Origin: an uncultured Pseudomonadales bacterium
GTDB taxonomy: Bacteria; Pseudomonadota; Gammaproteobacteria; Pseudomonadales; IMCC2047
Reading direction: 5' to 3'
DNA: 8,462 bases
Assembly (NCBI GenBank): GCA_947258895.1
Contig: CAMYKE010000038.1
Location: 1 to 8,462 of the forward strand
Below, piece by piece: positions 1-4,988 of this stretch; the stretch's first letter is position 1, and the number at the start of each line of letters is the position of its first letter. The notes under the pieces are model-generated. The model saw nothing but the letters and a program-made list of their open reading frames with translations. It was not told the DNA's origin and ran no database searches. Both the position numbers and the translations under genes were made by a program.

Positions 1-308
1 GCAACGACCACCTGACCACCCGTCTGGCACGCGGCAAGGATCGTGGCTTCCTGCCGTATAACCTGGGAACTGGCCAGGGGTACTCGGTATTACAGATCAT
101 TGAAGCGTTTTCGAAGTCTTCGGGCGTTGATGTCCCCTATCAATTCGCGCCGCGCCGGCCGGGCGATATAGCCGCCAATTATGCGGAGGCCTCGCTGGCA
201 GAGAAAGAATTGAACTGGCGGGCCAAGCTCGGCATTGATGAGATGACCGACGACACCTGGCGCTGGCAATCAAATTATCCAAACGGGCTGGAAGATAACA
301 ATGAGTAA
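1..308 (+). CDS. galE: UDP-glucose 4-epimerase, C-terminal part (5' end outside window)
   Basis: GalE interconverts UDP-galactose and UDP-glucose with tightly bound NAD in the cytoplasm, the last step of the Leloir pathway. The frame starts at base 3 and ends at TAA 306-308, leaving 101 residues of a protein normally near 340. The piece matches the end of E. coli GalE: YNLGTGQGYSVLQIIEAFSK, then FAPRRPGDIA (RRxGD region at the sugar-nucleotide site), then EKELNWRAK and DDTWRWQSNYP. The catalytic SYK/YxxxK and the Rossmann glycine motif lie outside the window. The residue at the place of E. coli Tyr299, which gates UDP-hexose versus UDP-N-acetylhexosamine use, is Asn (codon 177-179). The stop overlaps the galT start by 8 bases, so translation is probably coupled. 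The family call is secure; strict UDP-glucose specificity is not. Confidence 0.95.
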   Translation, partial: NDHLTTRLARGKDRGFLPYNLGTGQGYSVLQIIEAFSKSSGVDVPYQFAPRRPGDIAANYAEASLAEKELNWRAKLGIDEMTDDTWRWQSNYPNGLEDNNE

Positions 309-1344
309 CTTTGAATTTACCCACCGCCGCCAGAATCCCCTCACCGGAGACTGGGTGCTGGTGTCTCCACATCGCAATCTGCGTCCCTGGCAGGGGGCAA
401 CCGAACCGGAAGCGGCCAGCACTTTGCCGGTCTATGATGAAAACTGCCCGCTGTGCCCTGGCAACAAGCGGGCCAATGATGCGCAGAACGATGTCTACGA
501 AAACACCTTTGTGTTCGTCAATGACTTTGGCGCGCTGGTAAGCGAGCAGAGCGTAGCGGTCGATCTCGCGCAGCTCGAGAATCCCGTGATCCAGGCCGAG
601 GCAGCGCTGGGAGAGTGTCGGGTCATCTGCTTCGCGCCGGAACACAACAAGACCCTCCCGGAACTCACGGATCATGAGTTGCAGCAGGTGGTTCGTACCT
701 GGCAGGAAAATTACAACGAGTTGACCGGGCAATACGCGTGCGTGCACATTTTTGAAAACAAGGGTGCCGTGATGGGATGTTCACAACCCCACCCCCATGG
801 CCAGATCTGGGCCCATAACCATTTATCCACCGAGATAGCGGGTGAGGAGCGGTCACAGGCGGAGTACCGGTCGCAGCATGGCAGCTGCATGCTGGGGGAC
901 TACGTAGAATATGAACTTGGCGAGCAGGAACGCATCGTGGTCGAGAACGAGCACTGGCTGGCCGTGGTGCCATTCTGGGCCGCGTGGCCCTTCGAGACGC
1001 TGTTGCTTGCGAAAGATGACGTGCGCCATTTTGGCCAGGTCAATGCCGCGCAGACCAGTGCGCTGGCCGATGCGCTCAAGCAGCTAACCATCCGCTATGA
1101 CAATATATTCAAATGCAGTTTTCCGTATTCCATGGGCTGGCACAATGCCCCGGCGAATCTCGACGACGATAGCCATTGGCGTTTGCATGCGCATTTCTAT
1201 CCGCCGTTGCTGCGTTCGGCGACGGTAAAAAAACATATGGTCGGTTACGAGATGCTGGCAGAGAGCCAGCGCGACCTGACTGCAGAAAAGGCGGCAAACA
1301 TTATGCGCTCGGTGAGTGCGACCCACTATAAACTGGAAAAGTAG
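301..1344 (+). CDS. galT: galactose-1-phosphate uridylyltransferase
   Basis: GalT moves UMP from UDP-glucose to galactose-1-phosphate through a uridylyl-histidine intermediate. The 347 residues match the length of E. coli GalT (348), and the start aligns with it (HRRQNPLTGDWVLVSPHR). The active-site triad is intact: GCSQPHPHGQIWA puts H164-P-H166 at the E. coli positions, with H166 the nucleophile. The zinc ligands are also recognisable: CPLC at C49/C52, H115 in CFAPEHNKTLPEL, and H164. The C-terminal half keeps the SMGWHNAP and HAHFYPPLLRS segments. The ATG lies inside the galE stop region (ATGAGTAA) with GGAAG at 290-294, six bases upstream. The TAG stop is directly followed by the galK ATG, so galE, galT and galK form one coupled unit. 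No key residue is missing, and an active enzyme is expected. Confidence 0.98.
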   Translation: MSNFEFTHRRQNPLTGDWVLVSPHRNLRPWQGATEPEAASTLPVYDENCPLCPGNKRANDAQNDVYENTFVFVNDFGALVSEQSVAVDLAQLENPVIQAEAALGECRVICFAPEHNKTLPELTDHELQQVVRTWQENYNELTGQYACVHIFENKGAVMGCSQPHPHGQIWAHNHLSTEIAGEERSQAEYRSQHGSCMLGDYVEYELGEQERIVVENEHWLAVVPFWAAWPFETLLLAKDDVRHFGQVNAAQTSALADALKQLTIRYDNIFKCSFPYSMGWHNAPANLDDDSHWRLHAHFYPPLLRSATVKKHMVGYEMLAESQRDLTAEKAANIMRSVSATHYKLEK

Positions 1345-2493
1345 ATGAATATCGAATCACTCGAACAGCATTTCCGAGAACTTTACCAGCAACCCGCCGA
1401 GGCCATGGCCGCAGCGCCAGGCCGCGTCAACCTTATCGGCGAGTTTACCGATTATAATGACGGCTTCGTGCTCCCGGCGTCACTGGAATTTCGCACCTGC
1501 GTCCTGTTTCGCAAACGCGCGGACCGCAAGGTGGTGGTGCAATCCCTGAATTACCCCGGTGAGAAGGATACCTTCAGCCTGGATGATCCTATCGTCCCGG
1601 GAGACTCCCAGTGGGGGAATTACATTCGCGCGGTGGCGTTCGTGCTGGCGCGCAAGGGGCACCAGCTCGCGGGGGCCGACATGCTCATCACCAGCGACGT
1701 GCCGCAGGGTAGCGGGCTGTCCTCTTCCGCGGCGCTCGAGGTGGCGATCGGTGGCGCATTCAGCGAATTATCCGGCCTGGACCTGACGCCGGAGCAGATT
1801 GCTCTGTTCGGCCAGGAAGCCGAGAACGATTTCATGGAGTGCCAGTGCGGGATCATGGATCAGTTGATCTCTGCCAAGGGGCAGCGTGGCCATGCAGTGC
1901 TGATCGATTGCCAGAACCTGGCGACCCAGGCAGTGTCGATTCCGGACGACCTGGCAATCGTTATTGTTAACTCCAACTATCCCAGGAAACTGGTCGATAG
2001 TGAGTACAACCAGCGGCGCACCGATTGTGAACAGGCGGCGCAAAAGCTAGGGGCTGCCACCCTGCGCGATGCGACCATGGAACAACTGGAACAGGCGAAG
2101 TCCAGGCTGACGTCGAATGAATACAAGCGTGCCCATCATGTCATCAGCGAGAACGCCCGGGTGCTGGCGGCACGGGAGGCGTTGCAGCACAATGACATGG
2201 ACCGGTTACGGCAATTGATGAGCGAATCGCATCGTTCGCTGCACGAGGATTTCGAGGTCACGGTGCCGGCTACCGATGGCCTGGTACAGATCTGCCAGGC
2301 CGCGGTCGGCGACCGTGGCGCGGTACGCATGACGGGTGGCGGCTTCGGCGGCGCGATCGTTTGCCTGTGTCGCGAGGACGACGTTGAGGCCATCAAGGCC
2401 GCGGTGGAAGAGCAGTATTTTCCGCGCTTTAACCTGCATGCCAATATCTTCGTCTGCCGCGCGGGCGGTGGCCTGGAAGTGCGCAAGCTGTAG
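1345..2493 (+). CDS. galK: galactokinase (GHMP kinase family)
   Basis: GalK phosphorylates alpha-D-galactose at C1 with ATP. The 382 residues equal the length of E. coli GalK. The signature PGRVNLIGEFTDYNDGFVLP lies at about residues 25-44, with the catalytic Arg at R27 and the sugar-contacting E33 and D36. The phosphate loop GSGLSSSAALE covers 122-132. The catalytic base region CGIMDQLIS has D172 (E. coli D174). The third GHMP motif MTGGGFGGA covers 329-337. The galactokinase signature is normally GEHTDYN; here the His is Phe34 (codon 1444-1446). The corresponding human residue, His44, contacts the sugar, so this may affect affinity, although it could be a lineage-wide variant. Translation probably restarts directly from galT, because the TAG at 1342-1344 abuts this ATG and GGAAAAG sits just upstream. 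The next gene is 169 bases away. Confidence 0.97.
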   Translation: MNIESLEQHFRELYQQPAEAMAAAPGRVNLIGEFTDYNDGFVLPASLEFRTCVLFRKRADRKVVVQSLNYPGEKDTFSLDDPIVPGDSQWGNYIRAVAFVLARKGHQLAGADMLITSDVPQGSGLSSSAALEVAIGGAFSELSGLDLTPEQIALFGQEAENDFMECQCGIMDQLISAKGQRGHAVLIDCQNLATQAVSIPDDLAIVIVNSNYPRKLVDSEYNQRRTDCEQAAQKLGAATLRDATMEQLEQAKSRLTSNEYKRAHHVISENARVLAAREALQHNDMDRLRQLMSESHRSLHEDFEVTVPATDGLVQICQAAVGDRGAVRMTGGGFGGAIVCLCREDDVEAIKAAVEEQYFPRFNLHANIFVCRAGGGLEVRKL

Positions 2494-2510
2494 TTTAGTA
2501 GCAATAAAAA

Positions 2511-2534
2511 CCGGTCGCGCCCCCCCGTGGCCGG
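2511..2534 (+). other. stem-loop just downstream of galK
   Basis: CCGGTCGCG (2511-2519) and CGTGGCCGG (2526-2534) pair over nine positions in the + strand RNA, two of them G-U wobbles, around a loop of six C. It starts 17 bases after the galK stop. No U-run follows on the + strand, so it is not a classical Rho-independent terminator in that direction. It could stabilise the 3' end of the galETK message or slow read-through. On the other strand the structure is followed by TTTTTATT, but there the two wobbles become A-C mismatches and no reverse gene ends here. The structure is visible; its function is inference. Confidence 0.4.
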
Positions 2535-2542
2535 ATACGTTG

Positions 2543-2554
2543 TAATAATAATAG
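2543..2554 (+). repeat. tandem stop codons TAATAATAATAG
   Basis: Three TAA units followed by TAG form four consecutive stops in the same frame as the downstream GH42 gene. They close that frame 108 bases before its ATG, and they form the most A+T-rich stretch of the galK-GH42 spacer. They are useful mainly as proof that GH42 is not fused to anything upstream. The AATAAT could double as a -10-like sequence, but no -35 box is present at the right distance. Confidence 0.5.
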
Positions 2555-2556
2555 AG

Positions 2557-2574
2557 CAGGCGCAGTGTGCGCCC
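2557..2574 (+). other. second stem-loop in the galK-GH42 spacer
   Basis: GGCGCA (2559-2564) and TGCGCC (2568-2573) are perfect inverted repeats around GTG. With one bulged C the stem extends by CA on the left and TG on the right. No T-run follows. It could be an mRNA processing or attenuation structure between galK and the beta-galactosidase gene; no function can be read from the sequence alone. Confidence 0.3.
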
Positions 2575-2650
2575 TGGCCCAGGCTGCAAACCTGACGGGA
2601 CCCGATCTCGCAGTGGCTGCCAAAATAACCTCCGCTACCAACTAACTGGC

Positions 2651-2654
2651 AGGA
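2651..2654 (+). promoter_or_regulatory. ribosome binding site of the GH42 gene
   Basis: AGGA sits eight bases before the ATG at 2663. This fixes the start. The frame stays open back to a GTG at 2567, but that start would add 32 residues with no family resemblance, whereas GH42 proteins begin at the GICYYPEHWP segment. Confidence 0.6.
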
Positions 2655-2662
2655 ATCCGAAC

Positions 2663-4624
2663 ATGACCCTTGGTATTTGTTACTACCCCGAACACTGGCC
2701 GCAACGCATCTGGTCTGAGGATGCCGCGCAGATGAAGGCGCTGGGCATCGAATATGTACGGATCGCGGAATTTGCCTGGTCCCGCATCGAACCGTCCCCC
2801 GGCAAATTTGACTTCGAGTGGCTGGACCAGGCGATCGCTGTACTCAGTGATGCCGGGTTGAAGGTCATCATGTGTCCGCCGACTGCGACGCCGCCCAAGT
2901 GGCTGGTCGACAAATACCCCAAGATACTGCCGGTCGATCCGGAGACCGGGAGGGTCCGCGGTTTTGGCTCGCGCCGACACTACGATTTTTCCAGCAAGCG
3001 TTACTTGCGGGAGGCGAAACGCATTACCCGCGTGGTCGCCAAGCGGTATGGCAGCCACCCCGCCGTGGTGGGCTGGCAGACGGACAACGAATTGTGTTGC
3101 CATGACACCACGCTTAGCGGCTCGAAGCGGGCCCGGGCCGGCTTCCGCAAGTGGTGCAAGCGACGCTATGGTGACATAGATACCCTGAACACCGCCTGGG
3201 GAAACGTGTTCTGGTCGATGGAATATCGCGACTTCGACGAGCTGGACCTGCCGATTGGTGCTGTCACCGAAACCAGTCCCGCGCATCGCCTGGCGTATCG
3301 GCGCTATTCATCCGATCAGGTGCTGCGTTTCCATAACGCGCAGATCAGGATTATCCGCGAATTGTCCCGGGGAAGATGGATTACCCACAACTTTATTCCC
3401 ATGAAGGATACCAATGTCGATTGTTACGCGCTGGCGGAACCGCTCGACTTTGCCAGCTACGATAATTATCCGCTGGGCCGGACCGACTTTCTGTATGCGA
3501 ACACGCCTGCGGAGGTCGTGCGACCCCATATGCGCACCGGTCACCCGGACTATTCGGGTTATTACTATGATCAGTGCCGTGGCCTGAATCCCGGGGCTTT
3601 CTGGGTTATGGAACAACAGCCCGGGCCGGTAAACTGGGCGCCGCACAATCCACGGCCGGCGCCGGGGATGATCCGCCTGTGGTCCCTGGAAGCATTTGCC
3701 CATGGTGCGGCCTGCGTCAGTTATTTTCGCTGGCGCCAGGCGTATTTTGCCCAGGAGCAGATGCATGCCGGGCTGCTGCGACCGGACAACTCCAAAACCG
3801 AGGCATGGCATGCCGCGAGCCAGGTACTGAGCGAAATCACCGCGCTAAACCTCACTTCCCAGCCCAAATCCGCATCGCGGGTCGCCATCCTGACCGCCCC
3901 GGAGGGTCAATGGGTCAGCGAAATTGAAGCGCAGGGCGCCGGCTATGACTGGCACCGGATTCAGCTGGATTATTATTCCGCGTTTCGGCAAATTGGCGTG
4001 GATGTGGACTTTATGTCGGTCCAGGCGGACTTTTCACCGTATTCTCTTATCGTTGCGCCCTGCCTGCCCATACTGGATGAGGCGTTTGTGGAGAAGTGCA
4101 GGGCCAGTAATGCGGTGTGTGTATTTGGACCGCGTACCGGCGCCAAGACCGAGGAATTTAATTATCCGCTCAACCTGCCGCCGGGGCCGTTGCAACAGCT
4201 TATCCCGCTACGCGTGCTGTCGGTGGAGACCCTGCGTTCGGACTGCGCGGAACCACTGGAGTGGAATGGTCGGCAGTATGAAAGCACCAGCTGGTGCGAG
4301 GAAATTGACGCGCCGGAAGCCGAGGTGTTGGCGCGCTACAGCGATGGCAGTCCGGCGATGGTTCGTTACCAACAGGTCATTTACCTGGCTACCCTTACCA
4401 ACATCGAGTTCCTTAAGGATGTATTCACCAGTCTGTGCAATGCTGCCGGCATTGATACCTATGCACTGCCAACGGACCTGCGCGTTTGTCGCCGCGGCAA
4501 CCTGATGTTTGCGTTCAATTACGCCGCGTATCCGCAGGAAGTGCCGGTGGCGGAGGACACTCGCTTTGAACTGGGGCAGCGGCTATTGCCCGGGCGCGAT
4601 GTGGCCTGCTGGCGCGTTGCGTAG
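2663..4624 (+). CDS. GH42 family beta-galactosidase, cytoplasmic
   Basis: The enzyme releases terminal beta-galactose from galactosides by a retaining mechanism. It has 653 residues, normal for GH42, and no signal peptide. The N-terminus MTLGICYYPEHWPQRIW and RIAEFAWSRIEPSPGKF are typical of the GH42 TIM barrel (about residues 5-390). The acid/base is E143 in GWQTDNEL and the nucleophile is E317 in VMEQQPGPVNWAP, close to E141 and E312 of the Thermus A4 enzyme. The trimerisation domain covers about 407-605 and a short beta C-terminal domain about 605-653. The zinc-cluster cysteines of some GH42 enzymes are absent: D108 stands where A4 has Cys106. C145 and C146 instead directly follow the acid/base. 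Position after galETK fits feeding galactose into the Leloir route. The family also includes enzymes for galacto-oligosaccharides and beta-1,3 or beta-1,4 galactan fragments, so the natural substrate is open. Confidence 0.95.
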   Translation: MTLGICYYPEHWPQRIWSEDAAQMKALGIEYVRIAEFAWSRIEPSPGKFDFEWLDQAIAVLSDAGLKVIMCPPTATPPKWLVDKYPKILPVDPETGRVRGFGSRRHYDFSSKRYLREAKRITRVVAKRYGSHPAVVGWQTDNELCCHDTTLSGSKRARAGFRKWCKRRYGDIDTLNTAWGNVFWSMEYRDFDELDLPIGAVTETSPAHRLAYRRYSSDQVLRFHNAQIRIIRELSRGRWITHNFIPMKDTNVDCYALAEPLDFASYDNYPLGRTDFLYANTPAEVVRPHMRTGHPDYSGYYYDQCRGLNPGAFWVMEQQPGPVNWAPHNPRPAPGMIRLWSLEAFAHGAACVSYFRWRQAYFAQEQMHAGLLRPDNSKTEAWHAASQVLSEITALNLTSQPKSASRVAILTAPEGQWVSEIEAQGAGYDWHRIQLDYYSAFRQIGVDVDFMSVQADFSPYSLIVAPCLPILDEAFVEKCRASNAVCVFGPRTGAKTEEFNYPLNLPPGPLQQLIPLRVLSVETLRSDCAEPLEWNGRQYESTSWCEEIDAPEAEVLARYSDGSPAMVRYQQVIYLATLTNIEFLKDVFTSLCNAAGIDTYALPTDLRVCRRGNLMFAFNYAAYPQEVPVAEDTRFELGQRLLPGRDVACWRVA

Positions 4625-4683
4625 CCCGCGGCGGTCACGAGCAGGATCGAGCGGCGCCCGGCATAGAACCGGCAGCGCGGGGT

Positions 4684-4698
4684 AGCTGATACTCAGCT
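4684..4698. repeat. 15-base inverted repeat AGCTGATACTCAGCT
   Basis: Two perfect six-base arms surround TAC. The symmetry suits a dimeric regulator site or a small hairpin. It begins 60 bases after the GH42 stop and lies well upstream of the promoter candidate at 4824, so its target is unclear. Confidence 0.35.
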
Positions 4699-4767
4699 GA
4701 CAATCCGGGCCCGCGTCCGGCTGGTGCTGCAACCACACTTTGCCGACGGCGGTCCGTTCCATCGGCT

Positions 4768-4798
4768 TTGGCGACGCCGCGCCAACCCGGTTGGCCAA
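4768..4798. repeat. cluster of overlapping TTGGC/GCCAA inverted repeats
   Basis: TTGGCG (4768-4773) pairs with CGCCAA (4780-4785). The second arm overlaps CCAACC (4782-4787), which pairs with GGTTGG (4789-4794). That in turn runs into the palindrome TTGGCCAA (4791-4798). The middle arm can therefore pair either left or right. The layout could serve as several half-sites for one regulator or as mutually exclusive hairpins. It ends 26 bases before the -35-like element. Confidence 0.35.
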
Positions 4799-4823
4799 AT
4801 ACTCCCATACTCCGCTGATGCGG

Positions 4824-4852
4824 TTGTATGTATTCCTGTAAAACCTTATATT
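4824..4852 (+). promoter_or_regulatory. possible sigma70-type promoter
   Basis: TTGTAT (4824-4829) and TATATT (4847-4852) are 17 bases apart. The -10 box matches consensus at five of six positions, the -35 box only at the first three. Transcription would begin near 4859, leaving a leader of about 130 bases before the TTG start at 4989. It is the best candidate seen upstream of the large envelope gene, but weak. Confidence 0.3.
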
Positions 4853-4975
4853 CCCTGCGGCGCTGGCACTGGTTGTCGGGTCAATCTCGCTACAATCGGG
4901 TGGCCCTGTAACTGCTTGCTGATTGCAGTTGGCAGGGGCGGGTTGCGCTCTTTCATATCACGTTATATCGGTCTC

Positions 4976-4980
4976 GGGGA
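4976..4980 (+). promoter_or_regulatory. ribosome binding site selecting a TTG start
   Basis: GGGGA lies eight bases before TTG 4989. It supports this start over the in-frame TTGs at 4923 and 4929, which lie behind the TGA at 4920-4922. Only the 4989 start places the basic-plus-hydrophobic signal peptide exactly at the N-terminus. Confidence 0.5.
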
Positions 4981-4988
4981 TTGCAGAT

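Larger units (their letters stand above)
4625..4988. other. 364-base intergenic region with no convincing gene
   Basis: Frames are open on both strands here, as is common at this G+C content. None has a good start, a ribosome binding site and family-like protein sequence together. The region holds a short palindrome (4684-4698), a cluster of inverted repeats (4768-4798) and a weak promoter candidate (4824-4852). No T-rich terminator follows the GH42 stop. The size suggests that the gal block ends here and the next gene has its own transcription signals. Confidence 0.6.

Noticed and set aside
2544..2552. AATAAT as a -10 box for the GH42 gene
   Set aside because: At a 17-base distance the -35 position falls in the C-run and hairpin, which has no resemblance to TTGACA.
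2567..2662. In-frame upstream extension of the GH42 gene from GTG 2567
   Set aside because: The extra 32 residues have no signal peptide or family resemblance. The ATG at 2663 has a well-placed AGGA and matches the usual GH42 N-terminus. The 2567 start would also fall inside the hairpin loop.
4873..4896. Promoter-like TTGTCG...TACAAT
   Set aside because: The boxes are only 12 bases apart, too close for sigma70 recognition.
4583..4966. Long reverse-strand open frame across the spacer (including a 71-residue TTG-start version ending inside GH42)
   Set aside because: It has no ATG or GTG start and no ribosome binding site, and its last 42 bases overlap the GH42 coding end. The protein sequence resembles nothing I know. 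At this G+C content such frames arise by chance. A database search with the translation would be decisive.
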